In this document: piece after piece, positions 1-12,636 of the stretch
How the letters are laid out: each line of letters opens with the position of its first letter
How positions within the stretch are numbered: the stretch's first letter is position 1
NCBI GenBank assembly: GCA_022495995.1
Contig: JAFEMH010007472.1
Location: 1-64,000 of the forward strand
Reading direction: 5' to 3'
Source of the DNA: Adenophora triphylla var. japonica
Lineage: Eukaryota; Streptophyta; Magnoliopsida; Asterales; Campanulaceae
DNA length: 64,000 nt
Translations under genes and position numbers: made by a program
Notes under the pieces: generated by a model
Databases searched by the model: none
The model's input: only the letters and a program-made list of their open reading frames with translations
Told to the model about the DNA's origin: nothing

Positions 1-444
1 CATTCCGGAAATGAGACTCCCGTCCGAAAAATGCAACCACAAACTCCGGAAGAAGCCAATGATCGCCTAGAAGTAATAAGCTTCCAAATCCACACTCTCG
101 TGGAAGAAATTCAAGAGCTTAGTGAGCTCGCACATAGCCAACAAAGAAAAAGAAGAAGAAAATGACTCCTTCTCCTCCGTGGAGAAAGAGGAGACTCATA
201 CACTAAAAGGGCCAAGGGTCGTACCGCAAAAGCAAAGGCAAGGAAAAAGAGGTGGGCGAAAGTCTAGCTCATCATCTTCCTCATCCGACAATGAGAGTTT
301 CGCACATCCAGTAGAAAGAAAGCACAGGGGGAAAGCAAGAATGAACTCCCTTACTACGCCATGTTAGAAAAAGAAACTTGCACGCTCGATGTGAGGTAAG
401 GGAGCCACGCTCTCCATTGATTACGCATACCTCCTTCGCCGCCT

Positions 445-1574
445 ATGTCAAAGCTTCCTAGGAAAGTACAAGACACCCGACATTGCAAAATTCAATGGCA
501 CCACCTCGTCCCAAATCACATTCGGGAGACCTACTCTTGGGCCATGCTACCTATGGGTGCCGATGACAACCTCGTTAGCCCAATGCTTTCCACAAACTCT
601 CGATGGTGTCTGCTAGAGATTGGTATATGACCCTCCCACTCTCAACAAGACTGGATCGGCCACTTGCTAGTTGCACCTTCCAAAAGAAATACGAGGACAA
701 CTCCACTTATCGCACCACTAGGAAGGGATCTTGAGCAAACCAAGCAACTTCCGAACGAGTCCTTCACAGATTTTGTCAAAAGGTGGAGAACTAAGCTAAC
801 CGAAATCGTTGATAGGCCCAAGCCTAGACGAGCAAATTCACATCCTCATACAAAGGCCTTAGAGTGGAATATCAAGACAAGCTAGCCGGAGCAACTACTT
901 TCCTAGCTTCGCCGAATCTCTCACAAGCTTCTGGGCAAAGTACTAAGTTAGATGACCTCATCAAATGTAAAAGGGAAGCCAAGAAAAAGAAAGTGGATTC
1001 CGCTACAACAAGAGCTCTTCTTCCTCCTCCAATCCCAAGGATGCATCCGTCAATGCCATTATCTTCAATCATCCCGAAACGGTAAGTACTGCAGTACTCC
1101 ACCACAAAAGAAGAAGAAAGATAGGCATTATGACAAGCTTGAAGGGATCACCCAAGAAGAACTCTTCAAGTACTTGTCAAGAATGGGAAAATCAAACCAA
1201 GAGAAGGCGGACCTCCAAAGAAAGATCTTCCCCGCCAACCATGCTCATCACCTCTTCCTCGCAAGTACCACAACTTCACCGGTCACGACACCAACTCTTG
1301 CTTCCACTTGAAAGACGTCATCCAAGATTTGTTTGACGATAAAGAGATAGGGTTACCAAATGTTGTTACTAATCCTTTGCCAAACAATGAGGTCAATTTA
1401 ATAGAGATAGAAAGTAGCTTCGAGGACCCTACTCGCCTAGCCACAATTGTGGACGAGAGCCCTCTTGAATTTAATGAATCTTCTTCTCGTTATATGATGT
1501 CTTGGGAGGAAATCTTAGAACAAAAGGAAAAGTGGTCTAAAACAATAACCTACTCACACGATCCTAATGTGTGA
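445..1574 (+). pseudogene. gag of the Tat element (frameshifted)
   Basis: Pieces of a retrotransposon capsid protein appear in successive frames. Near 740-820 there is NESFTDFVKRWR, the usual gag core with a final tryptophan-arginine pair. Near 1265-1340 there is a HNFTGHDTNSCFHLKD block, the conserved cysteine/histidine-bearing segment of Tat gags. The last segment (about 1308-1574) is acidic and ends at a stop after DPNV. At least three frame changes and several stops separate the pieces, so no full protein can be made. Confidence 0.75.
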
Positions 1575-1792
1575 TCACCAACAAAGACCCAAGGGATGAA
1601 AATCCTCCAAAACAAGCTAAAGCCTCATCGCCAAGTGAGCCTAAGACCCTCTCTTAACTCAATTGAAAAAGACACAAGCAAATATCTCTGCTTGGGACTC
1701 ATAGGAGCATCTCACAAGCACCGTGAGATGTTGAAAAGGCATTGGCTCAAATGACCATTTCCTCGTAAGCGACACCCGAAGAGCTCACTCAA

Positions 1793-2170
1793 ATGATTGG
1801 CCAAGTGCAGCTTGGCAACGCTATCACTTTCACCGACTTGGACCTCCCATCCTATGGGAACAATCATCATGAGGCCCTTTACATAACTGCTAAGGTGAAT
1901 GGGTACCGAATGCCACGCATTTTGGCTGACAATGGTTCTCGCAATCAATGTCCTCCCGAAGAAAGCCTTATCATCATTAGGCCTCACCCACAAAGACCTC
2001 AAGCCATCCGGCATACTGTAAGGGGGTACGATTGTACCGCTAGAACCGCTCCGGGGATCGCTTGTAATACCCGTAGAAATGGGACAAGTCACTATGAAAG
2101 CATCGAATTTCAAGTCATCGACATCCCGCATCCTTCAACTTGCTACTGTCGCCCTCGCTACATGACATAG
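1793..2170 (+). pseudogene. Aspartic protease segment of the Tat element
   Basis: One open stretch contains LPSYGNNHHEALYITAKVNG followed by RILADNGS at about 1912-1938. The DNGS tetrapeptide corresponds to the D-[ST/N]-G-[ST] active site of retroelement pepsin-like proteases, although the second residue is unusual. The segment sits between gag and reverse transcriptase, as expected in a Ty3/gypsy polyprotein. Downstream sequence to about 3390 is heavily decayed linker, where I recognise no domain. Confidence 0.65.
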
Positions 2171-3392
2171 GGGTGTGCCCTCCTCCTTGCACCAATGCGT
2201 CAAGTTCGTACACAACAACACTATAGTCACCATACACCTGAGAGATGGTCACCGCTAGTCCTATCCTCGAAGTACAACATAGCACTTCGATTTCCTCGTT
2301 CAAATGGTTTTGAGATCGAGAAAGAAAGCACTCGTGAACGTCATAGACACTTGCAACGAAAACGACTACTCAAAGGCACTTAGGTTTTTCCTAAGCCTTC
2401 CCGTCCGGGAGAATGATGCTAGCAAAAGGGTACTTCCCTCGGATTGGGGCTTGGAAAGCACTTACAAGGAATAACGGAACCACCACCGGTCCCCCGCTCA
2501 CACAAAGCATGGACTAGGATACGACATCTCCATCCACGATGAAGATGACATAGAAGAGTGGGGCTTCACTCAAATCAAGTGGGAAGGAACCTCGTACAAA
2601 GACTCGCAACGACCCAAAGTTCAAGGATTGCAACCTCAAACCATATCGGAGGACACTCAATGGCTACTTTGTTCGAGAAGGGGAAAATATTCCCTACTTT
2701 ATCTTTTCGTAACCATGGATCGATGATAAAGGAAAGCGCCAACCGGGCTTTGAAATCTTCAAAGGATCGCGATGCTTCCCGCATGAAATGTAATCCGTCC
2801 CACCGATCCCTAATGATTTGTGGGGCACGAAGGCGTAAATGACAAGCGAATGGGACTTTGTGTTGGGAGAATACATGCTACGACAGCTCCAAGACTCCGT
2901 GCCTAGAAGACAAATGCATTCATGCAATATCCAAGGGGACGCCTCCAACTACCGACTACACAAGACTAATACGTAAATGTGATAAGCCAATTCTAAATCG
3001 GCACGTCACCGGAGGACCAGTTGTTGATGAAGACTTCATGATCAAAGAGCTTGGTTGCACTCCCCACCCTCGCAGAAGATAGGCCCTACAACTTTTACAT
3101 TGTATGTGCTCCACCTCCGATGAACTCACTCAAGAGGAAATCGAGGCGGTGGTCAACATGTATTCCCTTACTTCCTTAATGAAAACTTTGATCTTTCCGA
3201 GTACCCCGAGATTGCTAACATCGTAAATGATGAATTAACTAATAATAATCAATATAACGAACACGTTAATAATGAATCATACGATGAGATAGATCAAGAT
3301 AACGAACAAATCTTAAAAGAATTAGCTAAGCAAGTAGGTCGTTGTGGAAAGAATGGCCCCGTTGACGACGAAGAAATGCAAACAGCTTAATC

Positions 3393-4330
3393 TTGGGACA
3401 ACAAAGACCCTGCAGAAACAAAGATCGGCAGCTTCTTCAAGGGGGAAGACAGAGAAACCTCGACCCACCTCCTCGTAGAATATGTCGACGTATTCGCTTG
3501 GTCCTACAAAGATATGCCCGGGTTGAATCGCCGCTTGTAGAACACAAGATACCACCGCTACCCAACGCCAAGCCGGGCCAAGGTAAGCTACGCAGAATCA
3601 AGCCGGAATGGTCAATGCAAGTGAAAGAAGAAATCATGAAACTCTTGAATGTAGGGTTCATCAAAGTGATTGAATATCCGGAATGGTTAGCAAACACAAG
3701 GCAAGTAGCCAAGTCGAACGGGAAAATACGAGTCCGTGTTGATTTCAGAGACTGAACAAGGCATCCCCTAAAGATGACTTCCCGCTACCAAACATAGACA
3801 TGTTGGTCGATGCCACAAAGAAAGATACGAGGTCCGCTCATTCGTCGACGGGTTCGGCAGGTATAACCAAATCCTCATGGCGTAAGAGGACCAAAGACAA
3901 GACAAAGATTCACCACACCTTGGGGGACGTTCGCTACACCTGGCCATGCCGTTTGGTCTCAAGAACGCCGGGGCTACTCTATCGTAGAGCAAGCCACGAC
4001 ACTATTCCACGACATGATCCATAAAGAAATAGAGGTGTATGTGGACGACATGATTATCCACTCGAAAGGGACAGATGGCCAACACTTCGTAGATCTCGTA
4101 AAATTCTTCAATCGACCGAGACAAAGACAAAATGAGACTCAACCCCGCCAAATGCTCATTCGGAGTAGTCAAAGGGAAAGTCTTGGGATACATGGTCACG
4201 TAACGCGGCATAGAAGCATCCCGCCAAGATAAAGGCCATCACGTACATGCCTCCACCCCTGACACGTAAAGAAGTAAAGGGATTCATGGGCGTATTTCCA
4301 ATATATCGCCGATTCATTAATCAACTCGAC
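3393..4330 (+). pseudogene. Reverse transcriptase segment of the Tat element
   Basis: The entry to the RT domain is seen as a short acidic stretch followed by AWSYKDMPGL-type sequence (about 3490-3530) and LRRIKPEWSMQVKEEIMKLL (about 3585-3645). Then come GKIRVRVDFRD (to about 3755) and the catalytic-loop version YVDDMIIHSK at about 4038-4067, where the first position of the usual xxDD box is kept. Frame changes occur near 3755, 3840-3900 and 4020. The YKDMPG wording is typical of Tat-lineage pol. Confidence 0.85.
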
Positions 4331-4334
4331 TACA

Positions 4335-4900
4335 ATGTGCGACCCCATCTTTAAGCTACTTAAGAAAAACGCACCTCAAGAATGGACCGAAGAATGTCAA
4401 GAAGCATTCGAGGAAGTTAAGCACTACTTGACTTCCCCACCTATCCCGGTTCCACCACACAAGGAGAAGCCCTTGAAGTTGTACCTCACAATCACGTACA
4501 ACGCATTAGGGGCTATGCTTGCTCAAGAACAAACAAATTTCGCACACGTAAAATGCCATCTACTTTGTCACCCGCAGATTCCAAGGCAAAGGAAATCAAC
4601 TACTCTCCACTCGACAAGTCATGCGCCGCTCTCGTCCGGGTATCACAAAGGTTAAAGCACTATATGGAAGCCTTTCCACTCCGTCTCATCGCAAAGATGG
4701 ATCCACTCGAAATATATCCTAGACAAATCAAATTTGTCTTCGAGACTAGCCAAATGGTACTTCATGCTCGCGGGTATGATATCACTTACGTCACTCGTAA
4801 ATCCGTCGAGGGAGTGTATTCGCAGATCGCTGGCCGAATTTCCTTGCGACGGCGAAGGGGGAAGACCCGCGATTCCCCGATGAGGACATCCTAAGCATAG
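4335..4900 (+). pseudogene. RNase H segment of the Tat element
   Basis: It reads CDPIFKLLKKN, EECQEAFEEVKHYL and KPLKLYLTIT at 4335-4500, then INYSPLDKSCAALV near 4598-4640 in another frame. These are the standard tether and RNase H landmarks that follow RT in Ty3/gypsy elements. One frameshift near 4545-4560 splits the domain. Confidence 0.75.
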
Positions 4901-4904
4901 AAGA

Positions 4905-5330
4905 AAATAAGTGGCAATTATTTTTCGATGGCGCAGCCAACAAGAGAGGGTTTGGCATCGGAATGTTATTGGTAGACCCTAACGACATCTACACTCCACT
5001 AGCAAAGACGCCTTGACTTTGACGCCACCAACAATACCGCAGTATCACGAGGCTTGCATAGCGGGGCTCGAGGCAGCCCTAGAACGCAACGTGATCGAAC
5101 TCGAGGTATTCGGGATTCCCAATTGATCATCAATCGACATTAAAGAAGTGGAGGGTCCAAGATCCAACCCTTCAAAGATACAAAGGCCCACCTCCAAGAA
5201 TTGGCGCATCAATTTCAAGATGTTTCATTCCACTATCTCCCCGCAGACAAAAATCGGCTTGCGGACGCACTAGCCACACTTGCTTCTTTGGTCGAAATCC
5301 CTAAAGGAAAAGCAAGCTTAAACCCTTCAA
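4905..5330 (+). pseudogene. Second, archaeal-type-like RNase H segment
   Basis: KWQLFFDGAANKRGFGIGM begins at about 4911, with the first catalytic aspartate in FFDGA. The C-terminal RLADALATLASL (about 5258-5293) carries the last catalytic aspartate. Such an extra RNase H between the first RNase H and integrase is characteristic of Tat-lineage elements. The middle is frameshifted near 5015 and 5110. Confidence 0.75.
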
Positions 5331-5469
5331 GATAACACGGCGTGCAACTCCCGCATACCGCGCCGTTATAGATCTTCACGATCGCAAAGACAAATGGTTA
5401 TCCAAAGGTGCCGCCGTTGAAAACTCCGAAGGGAAACCATGGTACCACGACATTTGGCATTTCATCCTA

Positions 5470-6681
5470 GATGGAACCATCCCACCCGAGACAGCACTCC
5501 GAAGACTCAGACGCCCTTAAGAGGTCGGGCCGCCACCACGTCATCACGGCTGGCCGTTTATTCAAGAAACATCCCCAAGGAAACCTCCTTTGCGCCACCG
5601 AGGAAGAGGCCCAAGAAATAATGGACCATGCTCATCAAGGCATATGTGGAACCCACATGAGCGGAAACATGCTCGCCAAAAAGATCATCGACAAGGGTAC
5701 TTTGGCCGACCATGGAAGCCGACCGTACCAAAATGGTCAAAAAGTGCCACAAGTGTCGATACACGCCAATCTTCAAAGATGCACCGCCTTCCTCATTGCA
5801 CCCAATGACTTCACCTTGGCCGTTCTCTACATGGGGATAGACGTGATTGAAAGATCACACTCCGCAGGAGCCAACTGACATCAAGCTTTCGCCCTAGTAG
5901 CCATCGACTATTTCACTAAATGGGTCGAGGCCGCCTCCTACAAAGTTCTCGAATGCCAAAAAGGCTGCGTAATTCATCAAGCACAACATCATCTCGCCGA
6001 TACGGGTTCCACAAGAGATGATATCCGATAATGGGTCACACTTCGAGAAGGAAACCAATCGCCACGACCGAGTACAAAATCACGAGACACAAGTCATCTC
6101 CTTATAGGCCTCAAACAAACGGAGCAGCTTGAAGCCGCGAACAAACAATCGAGACTATCATCGAAAAATGACAAGCCACTAGAAAGACCGGCCCGACAAG
6201 CTACCATTCGCACTATGGGGGTACCGCACTTCATCCCGAATAGCTACAGTGGGAAACTCCCTACGCCCTCACATTCGGGATGGAGGCTATCTTACCGATA
6301 GAATTGGAAATACCATCACTAAGGGTTCTCCTAGAAAACCAAGTGAATGAAGTCGATCGGCTAGAAAGCGTATACGAAGAACTAGCCCCGTTGGATGAAA
6401 GAAGGTTGAAAGCACCGAACACACTCAAGCTTACCAAAGAAGAATGGCAAGAGCTTTCAACAAAAAGTTCAAGACAAGGAACAACAGAGTAGGCGACCTG
6501 GTGCTCCGTGCGCATCATTCCTGACCTTTCAACCCATTAGGCAAGTGGGGACCAAGGTGGATAGGACCCTACATTGTGAAGAAGATATTCTCTCGGGGGA
6601 GCCCTTCAACCGGTAGACTTAGACGGAGATCAACTACCGGCTTCTGGCCAACATGGACAAGCTCAAGAAGTACTTCGCGTG
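5470..6681 (+). pseudogene. Integrase segment of the Tat element
   Basis: A zinc-binding region is seen in HAHQGICGTHMSG (about 5628-5667) and the KCHKC pair (about 5741-5755). The catalytic core is recognised from DYFTKWVEAASY at about 5908-5943 and NGSHFEKE near 6030. A C-terminal KWGPRWIGPYIVKKI segment (about 6544-6588) matches the GPY/F module. The last coding motif, MDKLKKYFA, stops at 6681. Many stops and frame changes are present. Confidence 0.8.
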
Positions 6682-6819
6682 ACTCGCCTCCTTAAAACAA
6701 ATCGCCGCTAGGTTGAAAATCCCGAAAGGACGACCTAGGCAAAAATTAGAGCTAGCACAAGAAAAGAAGCCCGCTAGATCGAAAACCCGAAAGGGCGGTC
6801 TAGTGCAAAAGAAAGTGTG

Positions 6820-6867
<48 letters not shown>

Positions 6868-7194
6868 GGCCTTATCTCGCGCGAGATTACTCTACTACTG
6901 AGCCATATTTTGTCCTTTTCTCAAAAATGAACTACGTTGGACCCGAGCCTCTTGTTTAATTGCCGTAAAAGAGGAACGTAGGCAAATCTTCGGGTTCGGT
7001 CTAATCAAATAAATAAATCAAAGTTGTCCCTTTTATTAATCAATGCATTTCATTAATGATAATAGGGAAATCCTAACCACAACGACTAATTTGCTAAGCT
7101 AACAAACTTGAAAAAAAAATAATAATAATACTAATAAAGCAGAAACAATTGATCTATCAAAGCAATTTCTTGGTACTCCTAAAGATCTAGCCTT
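6682..7194 (+). other. Noncoding 3' spacer of the Tat element with a 42-A tract
   Basis: A pure run of 42 A residues (6823-6864) ends in GGGGGCC. Next come a perfect 14-bp palindrome, ATCTCGCGCGAGAT (6874-6887), and a GAACTACG...ACGTAGGCA block (6929-6984) that recurs elsewhere in Tat elements of this window. No coding sequence is recognised here. Confidence 0.6.
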
Positions 7195-8676
7195 TCATTA
7201 ACTTGGTTGGCCGGCGGACATGGTCTCCACCGTCGTCGTGATCCTCCTTGCGCTTGAGCCTCTCAAAGCGTAACATCCTCGAGATCGATCAAAGACAGAT
7301 TCCGACAGCCTCTTGAAGACATGAGGCCCGTCCAAAGCTTGCGTCTTTCCGTGCATTCCCTTGCCTCGCCTCTCGTACTCAATCCCCATCAAGAAAATCC
7401 CGAGTAGGATCGGGCCGCACATTAGCAGGATCGACCGAGCCTCGCTCCTTCGCAAGATACCGCTGGCTACAAAAGAATCTCTTAGCAAGAAAGCCGCAAG
7501 TCATCAATCTTCTCGCACTAGGATGACCTGTGATGGAGGAACCAATCCAAATATTTGTCGACAGAAGATGCTTCGCATTGAAAGTCCGAAGGTTCGACCA
7601 ACGGTCCCGATTAGTTCCTACACCCCATGCTGAGCTAGCACCTGCGCAAACTCTACACCAATATAAGACACTACACGAGAAGCTCCTTCGAAAAGATAAG
7701 TGTCCCGCCGCCGACCAAACCGACTGAGCACCCGCTTGGAAAAGTAAAAGGAGGAATCTCGCAAACCCTAAGAACAACCCCGTCAAAACCCTTGGTATTG
7801 GCAACATACTTGTTCAACCTCCAATAAGGTGGACACCGTGAGAATATCGGCAGCTTGCCTCGCAATCGCCTCGCCCCATTCATCCGCCGAAAGATCTTTG
7901 ATTAACAACTTTCGTGTATGATATGTAAAAGGAGAATATTCCAACTGGGACCTATCAACTTGAGATGCTCCCTTAGCCAAATAGTCAACAGTGAGGGGAC
8001 TCCTCGAGTCATGACGCCACCCTATGCAGCTCATCAAGACCATGAAGGGTCTCACCCAAGATTAGCGGAATAATGTTCCTAGAACGTTTCCTAGCCCGCA
8101 GTAACAACTTCCACCAACTGGGAATCGACCAAGCCGTCCCCGCACGTAAAACAAAACATCTCCGAAAAGAGAAAGAGCCGTAAAGTTCCGCTTATGGACA
8201 TGAAAAGCATCACCATCGTAATCACCGCCGAAGCGTCCCGGAAAAGAAGAGCAATCAACCCACTTCATGTGAACCAACTCATAGCAAGTATCAAGGGGGA
8301 TCCCTAACAATTCGTTCAAAGCCTCCGAATGATTCCTATGATACTTAGGAACAAAGCAATCTCGCCACCAAAGGCATATCCAAGATAATGGCGAATTCCT
8401 CCACGTAGGCACCATCTCATTCAAAGAAAAATTGAAAAGATGAATAGAGGGATCCCAAAATCGAGCAAAGACCCCGCAATAACTTCCAATCCGGTTGGAG
8501 GTTCTTCAAAGTGAAAAGAATTCTAAATTCGAATTCTCGCGATAAACTTATTGCGAGACCGGTTGCGAAACGACCTTACAAAATCCCTTGATGCTTGCTT
8601 GAAAGATGCAATCACTTCAGAGGACAAAGAAAATCATCGACAATCATGGACGCTGGGACAATCTCCTTGGAAGCCA
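7195..8676 (-). pseudogene. Antisense DUF7745-like gene inside the Tat element
   Basis: On the - strand a plausible start, MASKEIVPASMIVDDF, lies at 8676. After decayed frames comes EFEFRILFTLKNLQPDWKLL, then FWDPSIHLFNFSLNEMVPTW (about 8460-8405), a hallmark of the plant DUF7745/plant-mobile-domain-like family. Further on, 8424-8062 reads KYHRNHSEALNELLGIPL and NFTALSLFGDVLFYV in one open frame. A frameshift follows EMVPTW, and stops follow near 8062 and 7985. Antisense genes of this kind are known in Tat/Ogre elements; their role is unknown. The family call rests on motif memory only. Confidence 0.6.
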
Positions 8677-8840
8677 TGGATCACTGTGGTTGAAAAAGAA
8701 GACAAGAGTTTCACCCTAACAGATATCTCTAGAGTTTGAAAAGCTAGAATGAGTTATCTGGCCGGACTACAGGGTGATTTTATAGGGAAAACTGTCAAAA
8801 TCCCGTTCGAAAAAGGAAGAGATTTCTCGCCTCGGGTAGC

Positions 8841-8875
8841 GTGTCTCGTGCGAGACACCTTATCTCGCGCGAGAT
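8841..8875 (-). promoter_or_regulatory. Paired TCTCG palindromes upstream of the antisense DUF7745-like gene
   Basis: Two adjacent palindromes are GTGTCTCGTGCGAGACAC (8841-8858, imperfect only at the central two bases) and ATCTCGCGCGAGAT (8862-8875, perfect). They lie 165-199 bp upstream of the antisense start at 8676. The same paired layout occurs at 11634-11663 and 12817-12850. A regulatory role is inferred from position and recurrence. Confidence 0.5.
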
Positions 8876-9225
8876 ATCCCTATGGCAAAACAACAACAGC
8901 TCTACTCAAACAAAGAATCTAGCCCCGACTTGGCGAAGCAAGTCTCGAAAACCCGCGTGTACAATTCATAACATGCAATAAAACACCATACTCAAGCTCA
9001 AAATTGCGGCCTAACGGCCATTCCATTTCCGAAATCATGGAAAGTCGAGAAAGTTAATTAACTAACTAATTAGACCTAGGATTAGGGATTAAAAAAAAAA
9101 AAAACCATTGTTTTGTGCTACCTACTTGTTCCCAACATTTACCGAAAAGAAAGAGAAAATTGTCTCGGCCCGCCTACCAATATATACAGATAATCGATAA
9201 AGAAAAAGGGAGGTGGATCACGCCA

Positions 9226-11459
9226 TCAAGTCGCTCGAGCCGCCGGCACCTCCGCCATCACCACCAGTGGGGCTACCATCCCTCCTCGATCTCTTGGCCC
9301 CGCAAGTAGGGGGTCATCGCTGAGGCCACTGCCGAGGCCGCCGAAGAAGCCTTCTCGAATGTACCTCTCTGACAGTCCGACACCAAAGCCATCAATCCAG
9401 CCATCTTGGTCGCTCCACGGTTGTAATTGGCCGCGGATATGGTGACCAAAATGAAAGAAAAGAAGATGCTCGCATGGAGTCGGACATATACACTTATATG
9501 CACGAACAAAGACAAATGTAAACATACCGAAGCAGACATCACCGGGAGGCGGTAACCCTGAACTGATCAGAGACGGGATGTGCCCCATCATTGGCATACT
9601 CCCCATCATATACGTGTAGCTCAAAGGGCCATAGTCCTGGGGCAAAAGGCAGAGAACCTAGCCCGAGAGGAAGTGCTAGGGGTCAAGAACCCGGGCGTGC
9701 GCATGCGGAGCCACGAGCATGTGATCGCCTATCCCCCACCAGAGGGGACCCATCAACCGAGGCAAAACTCCGCATAAGAAGCCCTCCCTGGGATGACACG
9801 CAAGCCGTCGCCACATCCCCTACCGTAAGACTAGCATAATCATCCTCTCGGAATAGAGTGGGTGGGATACATCGACCTCGGCGGATCCACCGCACCCTCG
9901 TATGATAGTCTACCCCGCCATGCCGTGGGAAGACCCGCCTCACCAAGGTACATGGTATCTCCCTCCAAAGACGCGCGCATCCTCTCGCATCCCGTAGCAT
10001 CCCAAGCTCGATGCACCTCCAAACCCTCCAACAGGTCCAAGGATATAGGCCCACCTCTCGTGACTCAAAGGTGTCCAAGATGGCCCGCGCCTCCACCACC
10101 GTCGTGGTCCAATCCCGGTTCTCCTCCTCATCAACGGTCCGGTTCTCGGGTGGCTCCACCTCCCGATATCCTAAACAAAGGGGCCCGGCCTCCAACTCAA
10201 ACTTGTACAGCCCAAGAACAAAGATAGCCCCATATCTCGCACAAAGAAAATGTATCAAATTCAGCATGAAACATGCATGCAGAGCATACGTATGTAAAAC
10301 AAATGTAATCAAAGAGCATACCTCCTGCATAAGAATACCCCGACAGAGAGTCCTTGGTATTCCTACATGCCTCATCCATGGCATGGTAGCAAAGAGGCTA
10401 GCCCCGCCGAGCCCCAATCATAGCCGCTCACTTCATCCAGATCAACCAACAAGCGTAACAAAGACAGACGGGCCGTAGAAGAATGGTTCGCAAAAATAGT
10501 CTCGTAAAGGATATACTGAGGGCACCCCTCACCAACCGATCAATACTCACATTCGCTTCTCCGAGTAGTCCTCAATCCGACGGAGGGGTGTCAACTCAGC
10601 AGAAGATACCCCTTAACCCCGTTAGGGGGAAACCAATCAACCGCTCCACGCCGCCGGGACTCGCAGCTTATAATTCGGAAACTTCGGCAGGGATCGCCAA
10701 TGAACTCTAACCCCGTGATAGCAAGAAAATCGCCTGAGTCATAGTCGCTTCCCGAAGCGCAAGTGAACGGTGTGGGTAGTGTCCCACCACCTCTCCCAAA
10801 TAGCCTGGAGAACTTGGGGAGTCCGCCTTATTCCCTGGAGATTGTCAATGAAAGTCAACAAACCCGTTTGGGCCACCCTAGCTCGGACGCCGTCAAGATC
10901 CTTGATCTTGTCCCAAACCGCCTTAGCCATTTTCGGACTCCCCTACGCTCTTAATTGGCTTGTACGATCGCAAAATGTAAGAAAAACAGAGAGGGCAACA
11001 TTAGAAATCATTCCATGTCAAGAAATCAATGAAATAGAAGAAATTTTTCATTGAGACATTTCATCGAACACTTGGCGTGCGTACAAGAAAAGCTTGCCCA
11101 AGGATGTCAATCATAATCCGAATCAACCTCTCCTACAATCCATGATGTGTAGGAAGCTCATACGCACACAATGCAACAACAAGCATCCAAAGGAATGCAC
11201 AAAATTAAAGCATGCAAGGGGAACCTAGCTCTAAGCACAAACATGAACAAAAGGCCATTGGGAGATTTTTTGAATTCAAGGGAAAGGGGATTCAAATCAA
11301 TGCAATACAAGAAACAAGAGGTGAAGATAGAGTTCTTACCAAGCCCTCCCGGACAGCGGTAGAGATGTGGGCGTGCCTATCGAATGTGAGATCATCGCGG
11401 GAATAATCCTTCCCTAGTAAATAACTCCCCAAGATAGGATTTCTTTGTTCTTGAGCCAT
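9226..11459 (-). pseudogene. Antisense plant-mobile-domain (PMD) gene inside the Tat element
   Basis: A first exon starts MAQEQRNPILGSYLLGKDYS at 11459 and ends at a GTAAGA donor near 11338. The next exon holds AKAVWDKIKDLDGVRARV and AIWERWWDTTHTVHLRFG (about 10930-10745), then after a frameshift DFLAITGLEF. YDWGSAGLA follows near 10420 and MDEACRNTKDSLSGYSYAGG to about 10320. The WW-D-T-H-T-F-H, ITGL and YDWGSAGLA motifs are signatures of the transposon-derived plant mobile domain. Decayed continuation reaches about 9226. Frameshifts and stops make it a pseudogene. PMD genes in antisense are known from Tat-type elements. Confidence 0.68.
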
Positions 11460-11633
11460 CGATTATGGAAGGAGGAGGGATCGAGAATGGATTAGGGGGA
11501 GAATCACCAATCAAATCCACGGAAAAAAATTGCAAAGAAAGCGACCTTGGCTTGAGCTAGGGAGGGAATTTTGGAAAAGATGTTTTCAAAATAAACAAGA
11601 GTTGCTGTTTATATGCCCCGACAGTAGATATCT

Positions 11634-11663
11634 CGCGCGGTATATCATATCTCGCGGCGAGAT
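11634..11663 (-). promoter_or_regulatory. Paired TCTCG palindromes upstream of the antisense PMD gene
   Basis: ATCTCGCGGCGAGAT (11649-11663; its reverse complement is the same 15-mer as at 12817) is followed on the - strand by a decayed partner ending GCGCGAGATAT (11634-11645). It lies about 175-205 bp upstream of the inferred ATG at 11459. A further palindrome-like GGACAAAATTGTCC sits just upstream on the - strand (about 11680-11693). Confidence 0.5.
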
Positions 11664-11881
11664 AAACCTTCTGGAAAAGGACAAAATTGTCCTCGACAAT
11701 AAGTGTCTACGCAATGTCAAAGTTCAAAATTTTGACACATTCACCCTTGGAAATGATAAACTAGCAAGGAAACGTGGAAAAACCGACACCGCAAGTCACG
11801 GAACGAGCCAAACGTGACGCCCGCACAATAGCCCGGTATGGCACCAGTCGCCCGAGATCCGAGTGGTCCACAGATCAACTC

Positions 11882-12295
11882 AATCCACATGATTCAGAGC
11901 CCAGACAGGTGGATCGTCATCAAAAAGCTCGATCCAACGCCCAAACAGGTGGATCGTCATCGAAAGCCCTGGCCCAACGCCTGCAGGTGGATCGTCAAAC
12001 CAAAAGCCCTGGTCCAACGCCCCGCATGTGGATCGTCATCGAAAGCCCGATTCAACGCCCAAGCGGTGGATCGCCAAACCAAAAGCTCGGCCCAACGCCC
12101 AAACAGTGGATCGTCAAATCAAAAGCCCGGTCCAACGCCCAAACAGGCGGATCGTCATCGAAAAGTCCCTGGCCCAACGCCTGCATGTGGATCGTCGAAC
12201 CAAAAGCCCGATTCAACGCCCAAACAGTGAATCGTCATCCCCAACAACAAAAGCCCGATTCGGAGACCAAAGGCGAATCGTCACAAAACCGACAG
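11882..12295 (+). repeat. Minisatellite, about 10 units of about 38-40 bp, in the element 3' region
   Basis: The core CAACGCCCAAACAGGTGGAT is followed by CGTCATCGAAAAGCCC and recurs with small changes about ten times. The sequence is open in all three + frames, an artefact of periodicity. Tandem repeats in the 3' untranslated region are a known property of Tat/Ogre elements. Confidence 0.9.
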
Positions 12296-12479
12296 ACTCG
12301 AGGGCCGAGAGGTAAGCCTTTGTGTTCTAACATAATTCCCGCAGTTCTGAGCCTGCACAGTGAATCTTGAGACAAAGTGTATATTCCGAATTGGGTCTTG
12401 ATTTGATTCCTCGGCATTGAATTTACCTTTTCGAAAATAAAATCTCCGCGATTTTCAAATAATTTTCAAAATACCTAAA

Positions 12480-12636
12480 GCAAATTTTCGTGTTTTGGAG
12501 TCGAACTACGTTTTGGTCCGATTCTCCGATAGAGATACGTAGGCAGCCGTGCGGCACGACCATCCCGATGTTCGTAATGATGTCTTTTCTATCGACGACA
12601 CTTCTTCTTTCATAAGACTCCGTCGCCGAGGGGCTC
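12480..12636 (+). other. Conserved 3' block and polypurine tract before the LTR
   Basis: GAACTACG at 12503 and GATACGTAGGCAGCC at 12534 precede CGTCGCCGAGGGGCTC, which abuts the LTR. The same layout precedes the 3' LTR of the element ending at 58751, so it marks a shared Tat-lineage 3' end. The purine-rich GAGGGGCTC is the likely plus-strand primer. Confidence 0.65.

Noticed and set aside
11774..12370. 198-codon open frame through the 3' minisatellite
   Set aside because: All three frames are open because the repeat lacks stops; no domain, and it starts inside decayed element sequence.
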